Part shown: piece by piece, positions 45,101 to 49,523 of the stretch
Numbering within the stretch: the stretch's first letter is position 1
How the letters are laid out: each line of letters begins with the position of its first letter
NCBI GenBank assembly: GCA_948146395.1
Contig: OX411557.1
Span: 29,769,236-29,833,235, forward strand
Source: Fragum whitleyi
Lineage: Eukaryota > Mollusca > Bivalvia > Cardiida > Cardiidae
DNA length: 64,000 bases
Direction: 5' to 3'
Notes under the pieces: model-generated
Databases searched by the model: none
What the model was told of the DNA's origin: nothing
The model's input: the letters and a program-made list of their open reading frames with translations, nothing else
Program-made: the position numbers and the translations under genes

Positions 45101-45507
45101 TGTCCACAAAAAAAGTAGGAAGATAAATATTGAGAAAATATTGTTTTCAATGAAGAAAATGCTGTAACCCAGCATTTTCTTCAATAAATACATTTTTTTC
45201 CCATTTGATACAAACAAAAGGATGAGTTTTCTCCTATATCGTTTTAGTACTGTATCAAGATTTGCTCTGGTATCTACTTGTTCAATGACAAGTGGCCTGG
45301 AAAAATGTACTTGCCAGTAAGTAGAAAAGCCCATGTCGGACAAGTCGGGCATGGGAATTCCACACCCCTGGAGGATGATTCGCGATCAACGGTGATATGA
45401 CAGAATCTGTAAAATTGAAATGTACTTGTTATATACTTACAACATTCGGCTGTTACAGATGCAACACCTCCAAACACAAATGGTTGCCAGGTCACCTTTC
45501 GCCCCAT
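9112..45507 (-). CDS. SLC25A14/30: Mitochondrial inner-membrane carrier, SLC25A14/SLC25A30 (UCP5/KMCP1) type, complete
   Basis: Six-helix carrier of the mitochondrial inner membrane, uncoupling-protein branch; transported substrate not deducible here. Ten coding exons, in order: 45507-45441, 40696-40549, 38854-38760, 34978-34893, 26136-26038, 24418-24297, 21686-21626, 17896-17801, 15099-15019, 9150-9112. All have GT/AG borders and join without frameshift to 297 residues (human SLC25A30: 291). The three Px[DE]xx[KR] signatures are PIDTTK (26-31), PTDVLK (127-132) and PIDVVK (221-226). The matrix motifs [19 protein letters not shown] and [10 protein letters not shown] are all present, as are the diagnostic strings [34 protein letters not shown] and NWLRLGPWN. 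The ATG is preceded by an in-frame TAG seven codons upstream (45526 region). Most of the 36.4 kb is transposons. Exon 8 has an unusual loop ([19 protein letters not shown]) and is the source of the intron 8 minisatellite. UCP4 is a less likely identity. Confidence 0.95.
9183..9412. repeat. MITE family F
   Basis: GCCTGTGCGTGACATTTCC at the left; inner hairpin GACTCTGGTCAGTCTGTGCA / TGCACAGGCTGGCCAGAGTC; right GAAATTGTTGGAATATCA. Lies 32 bases into the last carrier intron, just before the terminal exon. Confidence 0.8.
9945..12667 (+). mobile_element. Tandem-repeat element with AACAAGAG hairpin end and two right ends
   Basis: Left end AACAAGAG followed by hairpin GGACCATGATGGTCC and subterminal GCTCACCTGAG. 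Right end CACTTCGTGCTCAGGTGAGC then TAAAAA at about 11940-11980, and a second, shortened right end at 12654-12667. In between are about a dozen units of 165-177 bp (GATGATGCTACATACCAAAT; ATGAACAAACTTGGTAGAGG). They alternate two variants (CTCTTTGATTCTATG versus CCCTTCGTGCTCAG), giving a dimer of about 345 bp. A SINE (10694-10968) interrupts it. In carrier intron 9. Confidence 0.75.
10694..10968 (-). mobile_element. tRNA-derived SINE with target-site duplication
   Basis: The minus strand starts with a tRNA-like head (about 10968-10895): box A ATAGCGCAGTTGGTAGCGCG, box B GGGTTCGATCCCC, and ends that pair as an acceptor stem (CGCCGTC/GACGGCG). It ends in CAATCAAT repeats. Flanked by the direct repeat GAAGAGGTCAAT at 10681-10692 and 10969-10980. 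Full length about 275 bp. Relatives at 50660 (with its own duplication) and 63885, plus older pieces at 28262, 30655, 33948, 52058 and 53130. Confidence 0.9.
12731..13558 (+). mobile_element. Tandem-repeat element, second type
   Basis: Left end ACTAGAAAGCCATGAATGGC (stem GCCATGAATGGC). About four units of 165 bp (ATAGAGAAATGACCTCYGC; AATTCTGAGAAAATGATTTT). Right end CCATGACAATAGTCTCAGTG ... GGCCAGTGGAGCTAAAAA. The same element, longer, is at 39286-40486. Confidence 0.7.
13583..13656. repeat. Palindromic MITE, family D
   Basis: GTGCAATACTATTGTAAGTG CCTAT around TAATAT, with a mirrored right arm (ATAGGCAATTACAATAGTAT). One side of the stem has decayed slightly. Confidence 0.8.
15019..15099 (-). 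CDS. SLC25A14/30: Carrier exon 9
   Basis: Acceptor TTATACTTGCAG, donor GTATCC (non-consensus +4 to +6). 27 codons: [20 protein letters not shown], then LGPWNVI. Strong match to the sixth-helix region. Confidence 0.95.
15324..15402. repeat. Hairpin MITE with the AGAAATTGCTTG core
   Basis: GGAAAACATTGTAGAAAAAG plus stem AGAAATTGCTTG/CAAAAGCAATTTCT, and mirrored end AACAACGTTTTCC. Shares only the central stem with family B; similar short hairpins at 31318, 55797 and 59610. Confidence 0.7.
15585..15707. repeat. Palindromic MITE, family A
   Basis: CCTTGTGTTCAGGATGACAA at the left and TTAACATCCTGAATGTAGGG at the right. In carrier intron 8. Confidence 0.75.
16035..17240. repeat. 36-bp minisatellite derived from carrier exon 8 (about 33 units)
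   Basis: The plus-strand unit runs GGATGTATATATTGCAGGGT then CAATGCTATTTACTGA (36 bp). On the minus strand it encodes [12 protein letters not shown]. The real exon 8 has [12 protein letters not shown], with 31 of 36 bases identical, including a 21-base perfect run (CCTGCAATATATACATCCTC plus A). Units vary (TATATT, TAAATT, TATTTAGC); a few at the left have gained or lost bases (16430, 16505), which breaks the frame there. Because 36 is divisible by 3, long open frames exist on both strands (minus 16525-17382, plus 16829-17269). They are a by-product of the period and show no start, splice or signal context. Confidence 0.92.
17197..17269 (-). pseudogene. Partial copy of carrier exon 8 at the minisatellite edge
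   Basis: On the minus strand, [20 protein letters not shown] parallels the exon's [21 protein letters not shown], then passes directly into the 36-bp array. The exon acceptor and TRLMN codons are replaced. A TTTAG at 17259-17255 after a pyrimidine-rich stretch could act as an acceptor, but splicing exon 7 to it leads to TAG after eight codons. This copy fixes the direction: the exon came first, the array second. Confidence 0.85.
17415..17800 (-). repeat. Tandem copies of exon 8's 3' end with its splice donor
   Basis: Five direct copies beside the real site. Each has, on the minus strand, CTTCATTGTCTTACTCAT-like exon end followed by GTAAGT (GTAGGT in one). Donor-like sites start at 17420, 17487, 17553, 17640 and 17714, with the true one at 17800. 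Spacing is 66-87 bases. Each also carries TGCAATATATACATCC. Copies closest to the exon are the most similar, suggesting stepwise duplication away from it. Confidence 0.88.
17801..17896 (-). CDS. SLC25A14/30: Carrier exon 8 (matrix loop of repeat 3); minisatellite source
   Basis: Acceptor TTTTGTTTCAG, donor GTAAGT. 32 codons: [20 protein letters not shown], then [18 protein letters not shown] is conserved; the middle replaces the family's variable loop, and YTSSLHCL aligns with the family's YTGTLDCL. The segment [12 protein letters not shown] is 31/36 bases identical to the 36-bp unit of the adjacent minisatellite. Confidence 0.92.
18367..18439. repeat. Palindromic MITE, family D
   Basis: AGGGATAAGTGAAACACTAT / ACAGTGTTTCACTGACCCCT with stem CTAAGTGCCTATA...TGGCACTTA. 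Carrier intron 7. Confidence 0.8.
18440..20299. other. Carrier intron 7, mostly unique sequence
   Basis: A/T-rich with few recognisable repeats. A small imperfect palindrome sits near 19396-19450 (CAGGATGCGTGATCCTG). No exon-like segment was found on either strand. Confidence 0.5.
20300..20610 (+). mobile_element. Fragment of AACAAGAG element (relative of 4308)
   Basis: ATTAAGAGCATTGCCCACAG, CCAATGCTCGGCTGCATATT, and right part AAACAGCAGATCTAAAAA. Internally deleted. Confidence 0.55.
20611..22282. other. Carrier introns 6/7 around exon 7, no further gene
   Basis: Exon 7 (21626-21686) is the only coding part. An old palindrome lies at about 20930-21035 (GGGTTTGAAACTAAAAACC ... GGTTTTTAAGTTTCATACAT). 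The rest is A/T-rich with nothing recognised. Confidence 0.5.
21626..21686 (-). CDS. SLC25A14/30: Carrier exon 7 (third signature)
   Basis: Acceptor AATCCCAAACAG, donor GTATGT. Encodes [20 protein letters not shown]: fifth helix with GxAGA and the third PxDxxK signature. Confidence 0.95.
22283..23840. mobile_element. TIR element with eight 179-bp tandem units and GGAC repeat
   Basis: Left terminus TTAATACCCCCGCA (22304) mirrors right TGCGGGGGTATAATAA (23825-23840). Eight units keyed by CTTGCAAAACTTCAAC at 22411, 22591, 22772, 22951, 23128, 23307, 23487 and 23665 (period 177-181). The last unit runs into GGAGACGGACGGACAGACAC repeats just before the right terminus. Minus-strand frames (e.g. 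23035-23493) arise from the units and are not genes. Carrier intron 6. Confidence 0.85.
24028..24190. repeat. MITE family J
   Basis: Starts with hairpin GTAACTTCAGCTTAGACAAG/CTGAAGTTAC, then AAATG...CCTTTGGGTTTTAGGATACA...GACTTTTGAAAGAT. A second copy is at 54677-54850. Confidence 0.65.
24297..24418 (-). CDS. SLC25A14/30: Carrier exon 6
   Basis: Acceptor TTATCCTTTCAG, donor GTGAGT. Encodes [20 protein letters not shown], then [20 protein letters not shown], plus two bases. [13 protein letters not shown] is nearly invariant in SLC25A14/30. Confidence 0.96.
24935..24951 (+). repeat. Poly-C tract
   Basis: Seventeen consecutive C after CCCG. In carrier intron 5; could form an i-motif (G-quadruplex on the other strand) and is prone to length error in assembly. 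Confidence 0.9.
25082..25320. repeat. MITE family E, full length (TTAA ends)
   Basis: TTAACACTTGTCAAGCTGAA at the left; TTCAGCCTGTCAAGGGTTAA at the right. Inner hairpin GGTATAGGCTAAGATCAGAC/TGATCTTTGTATATACC. TTAA borders resemble piggyBac targets. Confidence 0.8.
25849..25919. repeat. Palindromic MITE, family D variant
   Basis: TGGCTCAGCTCATACAGTTG TAACTGCC around TATATG, with mirrored GGGCAGTTACAATTCTTTTG. This subtype, beginning GGCTCAGCTC, recurs at 53038. Confidence 0.7.
26038..26136 (-). CDS. SLC25A14/30: Carrier exon 5
   Basis: Acceptor TCTATTTTCAG, donor GTAGGT. 33 codons in phase 0: [20 protein letters not shown], then [13 protein letters not shown]. Matches the family's IRMQAQ...EG--GLW matrix segment of repeat 2. 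Confidence 0.95.
26268..26330. repeat. Family E hairpin
   Basis: GCATAGACTAAGATCAGCCT / AGTCTGATCTAAGCCTTCAC. Located 130 bases upstream of carrier exon 5 (in intron 4). Confidence 0.7.
26530..26693. repeat. MITE family B, internally deleted
   Basis: TTAACCCTTTCCTG to ACAGCAAAGGGTTAA, with only the left half of the central hairpin (GAAATTGCTTGTC) before the right terminus, about 65 bp shorter than full copies. Confidence 0.85.
27028..27178. repeat. Palindromic MITE, family G
   Basis: GGACAGCAACATTTCGGAAC at the left; CGAAACATTGTGGAACAATT and TGGGTCCACAACATTA at the right. Confidence 0.7.
27415..28260 (+). mobile_element. Element with seven 85-bp tandem units
   Basis: Units keyed by ACACTGATTTGAACAAGAGA; successive TGATTTGAAC starts are 27452, 27538, 27623, 27708, 27793, 27878 and 27963, i.e. 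85 bp (one 86). Then a unique tail with GGACAGACAGACCGACC and right end GAATGGGGGCATAATAA, similar in style to the 22283 element. The minus-strand frame at 27369-27677 is repeat-derived. Carrier intron 4. Confidence 0.85.
28354..28425. repeat. Palindromic MITE, family D, near-perfect hairpin
   Basis: AGGGTAAGTGCAACACTATT GTAAGTGCCTATA / TATAGGCACTTACAATAGTG TTGCACTGACCCCT. Stem of about 31 bp with one mismatch, the best-preserved copy in the window. Carrier intron 4, so it would be transcribed. An old SINE piece precedes it (28262-28345). Confidence 0.9.
28862..28953. repeat. MITE family A, short copy
   Basis: AGCCCTGCATTCAGAATGAC at the left, TTATCCTGTACGTAGGGTC at the right; centre partly deleted. 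Confidence 0.7.
29213..29240 (+). promoter_or_regulatory. Cluster of three TGACCTTGA motifs
   Basis: TGACCTTGA (reverse complement TCAAGGTCA) at 29213-29221, 29226-29234 and 29232-29240. This is the extended half-site recognised by ERR/SF-1/FTZ-F1-type nuclear receptors. It lies in a repeat family rich in TGACCTTGACC, in carrier intron 4. Presence is seen; regulatory use is only a possibility. Confidence 0.35.
29668..29912. repeat. MITE family E, full length
   Basis: GACCCTTATCATGCTGAATA at the left and GGTTCAGCATGACAAGGGTT at the right; inner hairpin GGTATAGACAAAGATCAGAC/GATGTTTGTCTATAGC. The short plus-strand frame 29693-29902 is within it. Confidence 0.8.
30655..30852 (-). mobile_element. 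Old tRNA-derived SINE copy
   Basis: Shares TCCTAGCCTCCAGCTGCTAT, CCCACATAGGCCTACAATCA and the tRNA head (GGAATCGAAACTTGG as box B on minus; TGCACTATGACGGAGGC as 5' end) with the SINE at 10694, at lower identity. Confidence 0.75.
30972..31212. repeat. MITE family E, diverged full length
   Basis: ACTCTTGTCATTCTGATCCC at the left, TTTTTTCCAGCATGACCAGG at the right, hairpin CAAATATCAGCCTGCACACA / GTCTGATCTTAGTC. Confidence 0.7.
31318..31400. repeat. Hairpin MITE with the AGAAATTGCTTG core
   Basis: GGAAAATATTAGTGGAAAGG, stem GAGAAATTGCTTGTTAC/AAACAATTTCTTTTTCCC, end ACATTTTCTTGATTG. Confidence 0.65.
32169..32389. repeat. MITE family B, left end eroded
   Basis: CCACTTTCCTGTTTTACAAA at the left, AACAGCAAATGGTTAA at the right, complete central hairpin GAAGAAATTGCTTGTC/AGAAGCAATTTCTTC. 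Confidence 0.85.
32838..32905. repeat. Family E hairpin
   Basis: GCAGTAGTGGCAAAGATCAG / CAGGCTGATCTTAGTCTATT around CACATGTGTG. Confidence 0.65.
32989..33439. repeat. MITE family E interrupted by family F
   Basis: Left CTCTTGTAATGCTGAATAAT; right AATTCAGCATGACAAGGGTT. A family F element sits inside at 33066-33275, so F moved after this E copy was in place. Confidence 0.75.
33066..33275. repeat. MITE family F, nested and degraded
   Basis: GAGCCTGTTTGTGACGTTTC CAACTATTTC at the left; TTGTTGGAAATGTCACACAC at the right. Confidence 0.7.
33948..34145 (-). mobile_element. Old tRNA-derived SINE copy
   Basis: ATTCCTGGTATTTACTTCCC, CACCTCCAGCTGATATCCC, and GGATCAAACCAGTGACACC in the order seen in the 10694 SINE; the tRNA head is eroded. 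Confidence 0.6.
34749..34823. repeat. Palindromic MITE, family D
   Basis: GAGAGGTAAGTGCAATACTT TTGTAAGTGCCTATA / TATAGGCACTTACAATAATC TTGCACTAACCCC. Sits 70 bases downstream of carrier exon 4 (in intron 4). Confidence 0.85.
34893..34978 (-). CDS. SLC25A14/30: Carrier exon 4 (second signature)
   Basis: Acceptor TTCTTATTTTAG, donor GTAAGG. Completes Asp, then [20 protein letters not shown], then ANPTDVLK. The left terminal repeat of a 3.3-kb transposon starts at 35012, 33 bases before the acceptor. Confidence 0.95.
35012..38298. mobile_element. 3.3-kb TIR element with about 18 tandem 168-bp units
   Basis: Perfect 14-bp terminal inverted repeats: TATCCCCCGCCGAA at 35012-35025 and its complement at 38285-38298. 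The interior is a head-to-tail array keyed by GGCTTAAACAGTCAGGGGCA; first starts 35143, 35311 and 35479 fix the period at 168 bp. Unit landmarks include CGATATGCGCATGTCCTCAT, CCAAGTTTCATTGAAATCCG and AAGAAATAGCGCGGAAAC. One unit is truncated near 36000. The array ends in a GGAC run (GGACGGACGGACGGACAGAC) before the right TIR. No transposase. It fills carrier intron 3 to within 33 bases of the exon 4 acceptor. Confidence 0.9.
38480..38705 (+). mobile_element. Single-unit relative of the GGAC tandem elements
   Basis: AAGGCCATAACTCTGTCAAA, AAGTTTGAATGAAATCCACC and GACAGACTGACCGACAAGC, then GGGGGAGGGGTTATAATGA as a right end. Lies 55 bases downstream of carrier exon 3 (in intron 3). Confidence 0.55.
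38760..38854 (-). CDS. SLC25A14/30: Carrier exon 3
   Basis: Acceptor TCTTATTTCAG, donor GTATAA (weak, no +5 G). Encodes [20 protein letters not shown] then [11 protein letters not shown], i.e. the second helix of repeat 1. The conserved YGTIKIG confirms the SLC25A14/30 branch. Confidence 0.95.
39166..39234. repeat. Family E hairpin
   Basis: AATATAGATAAAGATTGGCC / CATGCAGTCTAATCTTAGCC, decayed. Confidence 0.6.
39286..40486 (+). mobile_element. Tandem-repeat element, second type, with GGAC microsatellite
   Basis: Left end ACTAGAAAGCCATGAATGGC (stem); five to six units of about 165 bp (ATAGAGAAATGACCTCCGCC; AAAGGGTCACTCAAGGATCA); then CGGACGGACGGACGGACGGA at 40401 and right end CATGACAATAGCCCCATTGG ... 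CAGCCAGTGGAGCTAAAAA. Longer sister of 12731-13558. Located in carrier intron 2, ending 62 bases from exon 2. Confidence 0.8.
40549..40696 (-). CDS. SLC25A14/30: Carrier exon 2 (first signature)
   Basis: Acceptor TTTCTTTCAG, donor GTAAGG. Encodes (S)[16 protein letters not shown] and onward to ALYSG. Holds the first PxDxxK signature and the first matrix motif. A tandem-repeat transposon ends at 40486, only 62 bases inside the following intron. Confidence 0.95.
41590..41678. repeat. Palindromic hairpin, family K
   Basis: ACCCTATCTTGTGGGT ... GAATTGTCTC AT CGAGACAATTC ... ACCCACAAGATAGGGT. One-armed relatives (TGGGTACTCATTTGAATT) at about 24600 and 25040. Confidence 0.75.
42328..42416. repeat. 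Degraded family D relative
   Basis: AGCAAGTATAAAACTATTGT AACTG and the mirrored TTCAATAGTTTTGCTCTAGC CCCC; the loop is enlarged. Confidence 0.5.
42585..42956. repeat. TIR MITE, family C (about 370 bp)
   Basis: Left GCAGGGGTGTGGCAATAC, right AATTCAACACCCCTGCAG. Several internal ACTTGTCC / GGACAAGT repeats in both orientations. Second copy at 45010-45373. Confidence 0.8.
43066..43128. repeat. Family E hairpin
   Basis: GGTGTAGGGTAAGATTAGAC / GTGCAGGCTAATCTTAGTTA around GCACGTCTGTGC. Confidence 0.7.
43228..43472. repeat. MITE family E, full length
   Basis: TTAACTCTTGTCATGCTAAA at the left and TTTAGCATGACAAGGGTTAA at the right: TTAA on both sides and matching termini. Hairpin AACATCAGCCTGCACATATG / TGCAGTCTGATGTTAGTCTA. 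Confidence 0.88.
43842..44290. repeat. TIR MITE with AGGGCCTTCTCTGG ends (about 450 bp)
   Basis: CAGGGCCTTCTCTGGACTGA at the left; GGCGACCCCCAGAGAAGGCC at the right. Subterminal TTTCGCCAA / TTGGCGACAATGGCG. The interior includes duplicated GGAGCCAAATTT. Single copy here. Confidence 0.75.
45010..45373. repeat. TIR MITE, family C
   Basis: GGACAGGGATGTGGAAATAC at the left, GGGAATTCCACACCCCTGGA at the right; GGACAAGTAAAAG and ACTTGTCC blocks inside. Ends 68 bases from carrier exon 1 (in intron 1). Confidence 0.8.
45441..45507 (-). CDS. SLC25A14/30: Carrier exon 1 (start codon)
   Basis: ATG at 45507-45505, then [20 protein letters not shown] and C plus one base; donor GTAAGT at 45440. An in-frame TAG upstream fixes the start. 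A possible 5'UTR splice acceptor (TTCAGTTTCAG) ends at 45555, so the exon may begin at 45554. Confidence 0.92.
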
Positions 45508-45889
45508 TAAACACCAGTCCTCGTGCCTCTATGCAAGCTCAAGACTGGTTCAACCTGAAACTGAACAAAATGTGACCATTAGATGAGGTAATTAAGAAGG
45601 AAATATTTGAACAGTTCAAATACAAAGCATTGTCCTTACTCATTGTAATGGCCTAGTTGATATTTAAGGCACATTTAAATAGAAATCATTATGTTGCACA
45701 GGATGTTTTATAAAATTGTTAATAGTTTTGTTGCAGTACCCTTACCAACTTATCTTGATTGACATACTTTCTATTTGCCAGGCATATTTAACAGACTTCA
45801 CACTTTAACCCTGGTCACCTCAAGTCAGCTAATGTTAACAAACAGGACACTTTGGTAGACACAGCACTTCAATGGTATCAGACGTAAAC

Positions 45890-47695
45890 TTCAACTTCAA
45901 TGGAGTATTCTTCAACGCCACGATGGACATCAACTGAAGAGGGCTAAAAACCATGCAGTCGTAGAGTGTGTAGTGAAATTAAAATGGTATACACCAAACA
46001 TGTTTTTACACTGTACAAATTTACAAAAAGTCTGTTTATGGGGTAGAGAGCATCTGGATGCAGGCTTTGAATGCATCCAGGCTCGGGGCTGACACGATGT
46101 TGGTTGGTAGGCTGTTCCAGGTAGGTATGGTTCTTGGGAAGAAAGAGTGTTGGTATGCATTTACTCTGCAGTGGGGTTGGATAAACCTCCAGTCGTGACT
46201 CTGTCTGGTTGCACGAACAAGTGCTCTTGTTGGTTGGTATGAGGAGGGAACGGCTACAAGGTTGTGGACAACTCTGTATAGAAGGATAAGATCTGTGAGT
46301 TGTGGACGGGTTTGTAAAGATGGCCACTGTAAAGATGTCAAAATCGATGTTACACTTTCTGGTTGGTTAGGGTTGAATGGTTTCCCAGTGACAAATCGGG
46401 CTGCATTTCTTTGGACTTGTTCCAATTGTTTGATCTTAGTCTTCTGCTGGGGGTTCCAGATGGTTGATGAGTATTCCAGTTTTGGTAGCACTAGTGTTTG
46501 ATAAGCTTTTTCTTTGACAACAGAAGGACATGCCTTGAGGTTACGTTCTATGAATCCTAATGTCTGAGAGGCTTTGTTGGTGATGTTGTCTATGCGCTTG
46601 TTATACTTGATGTTGTCACTAAGCTCTACACCAAGGTAAGGATGATGGGTCACGGTCTCTAGTTCTTCACCATTCATTGTATAACTATAACGTTGTTTGT
46701 TTGTTGTTGTTGAGATGTTCATGATGGCGCACTTCTTGACGTTGAATTCCATTTGCCACAGATTACTCCAGTTAGTCAGTAGGTTGAGGTCTTGTTGTAG
46801 GATTTGATGATCTGGATAGGTCTGTATAAAACGCAATGATCAATCATCGGCAAAGAGTCTGACTGTTTTTCAGCAATGTCATTGGAGGAATAAGCAAGGA
46901 CCAAGTACTGTTCCCTGTGGTACTCCGGAGGTGACTTTCGAAGTGGATGATGCCGCATTTTCAACAACAACTTTCTGGCTGCGGTCTGACAGGAAGCAAT
47001 CGATCCATTGTCTCGTTCTATCCCCTATTCCATAAAAGTAGAGTTTGTGGGAAAAGCGCTGGTGTGGCACCTTATCAAATGCCTTGGAAAAATCTAGGAT
47101 GGCCATATCTTCTTGGGTTCCCTCATTCAGGTATTTCTTTATGTCATCAGTCGTGAGAAGGAGTTGTGTCTCACATGAACGCTTCTGGCGGAACCAATGT
47201 TGGTTGTTGTGAAGTATATTTTGTGAGTCTTGATGCTTCATTATGTTAGATACCACTATGTGTTCAAGCATTTTTGAGATGACCGAGGTTAGTGACACTG
47301 GTCTATAATTGGCAGGTTTTGATCTATCTCCTTATTTGAAGAATGGAACAACATTGGCGGTTTTCCAGTCAGCCGGTACTTTGCCAGTGTCAAGAGAGAG
47401 TTGAAATATGTGCTGCAGTATCTCAGACACAACTTCCCAGTTCCTCTTTAGGACGATGATAGGGATCTTATCTGGGCCGGTTGCTTTCTTCTCATTCATT
47501 AAGGCGTTTTATACTATTTTCTACTCCTTTTAGTGTAATTTGGATATCTGGCATGGGATGAAAGGGAGATTCACCTTTATTTGGGATGTTGGATAGGTCT
47601 TCTTGAGTGAACACTGAGCAGAATTGTTATTCAGCATATCAGCTTTAGCCTGGGCTATGTCCCCAATGATGCCATTCTGTTTAAGGGTGCTGATT
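45890..47695 (-). mobile_element. 5'-truncated, inactivated non-LTR retrotransposon (Jockey/CR1-like)
   Basis: The minus strand encodes reverse transcriptase pieces in order: KATGPDKIP, ANYRPVSLTSV, motif A LDFSKAFDKVPH, motif B SGVPQGTVLGP, motif C FADD (46843-46854), then a 266-codon open stretch (46836-46036) covering thumb and C-terminal region (LVLPKLEYSSTIW; QRNAARFVTG). Breaks: TAA after PFFK (47334-47332), an internal loss of about 13 codons plus stops between motif B and motif C, TGA right after FADD (46842-46840), and stops near 47540. No endonuclease is seen, so the 5' part is missing. It lies in the presumed 5'UTR intron of the carrier gene, same strand. Confidence 0.88.
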
Positions 47696-47699
47696 CCTA

Positions 47700-47905
47700 T
47701 AGTGTCTTGCTAAACAAGAACGCTGGGTTCAGCCATCTAGGAGGCGTATGGGACCGGCTCCAATTGGTTAAAAGAGGAAGGACACAATTGAAGTAACTTA
47801 AGTAAGGGCAGAAAAGATGTGCCCGACATGGGATTTGAAACCCACAAACCCAGGAACACTAGCACGGCTCTCAACCAACTAAACTAACTGGGGTCCTGGT
47901 CATGA
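47700..47905 (-). mobile_element. tRNA-headed SINE of a second type
   Basis: On minus, box A TTAGTTTAGTTGGTTGAGAG (47887 down) and box B GGGTTTCAAATCCC (47843-47830), spaced as in a tRNA. A body follows to ACGCTGGGTTCAGCC-complement near 47720. It differs from the 10694 family and abuts the truncated 5' end of the LINE. Confidence 0.7.
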
Positions 47906-48503
47906 GTCTACCCAATGTAACTCACTACAGACCTCATATTCTATGCAATAATACTTGGTATTGTTCCACTTTTCCATATTCAATGAGGACTTGAAGATGT
48001 TCTAAAAGTTTTTAGCCAAAACTGTAACCTCGCCGAGATTGTTGCAAAGATGATAGAAATTGAATAAACGTAAGCAAGTTAAGGAGAATTTCCCACTTAC
48101 AAGGGTTTAACTTTTGAATGCGATTTAAAAATTTTGTTTACCGAGGATTATTTTACAGAATATTGATTGTTGGGTACGAAACTTACAGAGGACGAAACAT
48201 TCTAAATATGCTCGCCAATCATTAAACGACCCCGATTAATTTACACAAAAGGTATGACATAAAATGAATAAGCAAATATATATCAAAAGAAGTCACTACG
48301 CGACAATTAATAAGTTATTCTTAGGAGTAGTTTGTGTTAATTTCTTTTTGGCACGAACCCACGTTTCATTAGTGACATGAAACCTTCGGTTTATTTGTGG
48401 GTAAGAAGCAAGAGTGTTATCATGAATTACTAATAACTACAGATAAACTGTTTGGTCTAAAGAAATCGCATATTGACATATTAAAAGGAAAAGAAGTACT
48501 TAC

Positions 48504-48640
48504 TATCAATAAATTCAAATCCAAAACACTTCTCTTACGTTACAATACCGAAATTTTACGATAATGAATGAACACGCCACCTGGTGTTGACCCGCTCAGG
48601 TCACGTAGACACGTCGGAAAATCCCAACAGTGTCGTAATC
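48504..48640 (-). promoter_or_regulatory. Candidate 5'UTR exon and promoter of the carrier gene
   Basis: A locally G/C-richer, repeat-free block. On minus, a consensus donor GTAAGT starts at 48503 and would pair with acceptor TTCAGTTTCAG ending at 45555 before the start codon. On the plus strand, TGACC (48588-48592) and AGGTCA (48598-48603) form an everted nuclear-receptor half-site pair, followed by CACGT twice (48602-48614). Placement is inferred from splice signals and composition; no TATA box seen. Confidence 0.35.
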
Positions 48641-49212
48641 TTATTAAACTTTTCCCCTTTTCTCAAAAAAGAAATACTGTATTTGGTTTTCACTCGCAAA
48701 ACAAGAGTATTGATGATTGATTTCACTCTAAGGAACAAAAATATCAATTACGTTAATAATAGTGAATAGAAAATAACAGCTATAGTCTGTTTCTAAAAAC
48801 TCCAGAAGGGAGGTAATTCTGTTAGAAAGGATATGAAATATTTTATGTAGCCTCCCTTTACATACTTACTTAATGCATAGGTTGTTCAATTATTAATTGA
48901 ATTCTACCTTCTTGGGAGTGCCAGGTCAGTTTGGCTAATAGTAAGTAACAGTGTATCTGGATGAGGCAGTGTGCAATTACACTATCCACAGGCGTAACAA
49001 GGATTTTGAATTTTATACGCGCCCAGAAAGCAAACAACAGAAAGGGATAAGGGAACTACATGGAGCGTGACAAATGATGAATGTCCTCTGTCCTCTCCCA
49101 TTTTCTATGATTGCGTATTGTGCGTAATGCTAGTTACGCCCTTGCTATTTTGTGACTCAGTGCTAGATCAAATGAACCTTATTTCCTTTTCCGTATCATA
49201 TCTGATTCTTAT
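48641..49212. other. Intergenic, no gene seen
   Basis: Between the candidate carrier promoter and the 49213 element. Mixed sequence without recognised repeats or conserved coding segments on either strand. Confidence 0.5.
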
Positions 49213-49294
49213 AACAAGAGGCCCAAGAGGAACAGTATCGCTCCACTGTCACTTGATGCCTAGCAGATTTATGATATTTCATTTATTAATTACA

Positions 49295-49523
49295 TTAACC
49301 CTTTCCTGTTTTACAAAATTTTAGACCTGTCCAAATTCAAAGATTTTGTGAGTCATATTTTCGATGGGATTTAAATTGAAAAATAACCATGCAGTAGGGT
49401 GGAAAATAGTGTGGAAAAAGAAGAAATTGCTTGTCAGAAGCAATTTCTTCTTTTTTCACAATGTTTCCTCAATCATAAAATCACATGCACGTAAAAACCA
49501 GGGATTAAGCAGCAAAGGGTTAA
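49295..49523. repeat. MITE family B with intact TTAA borders
   Basis: TTAACCCTTTCCTG ... AGCAGCAAAGGGTTAA, central hairpin complete. Inserted in the left arm of the 49213 element. Confidence 0.9.

Noticed and set aside
46036..46836. Host gene with reverse-transcriptase similarity
   Set aside because: Part of a truncated LINE with stops and deletions on both sides; no sign of host exon structure.
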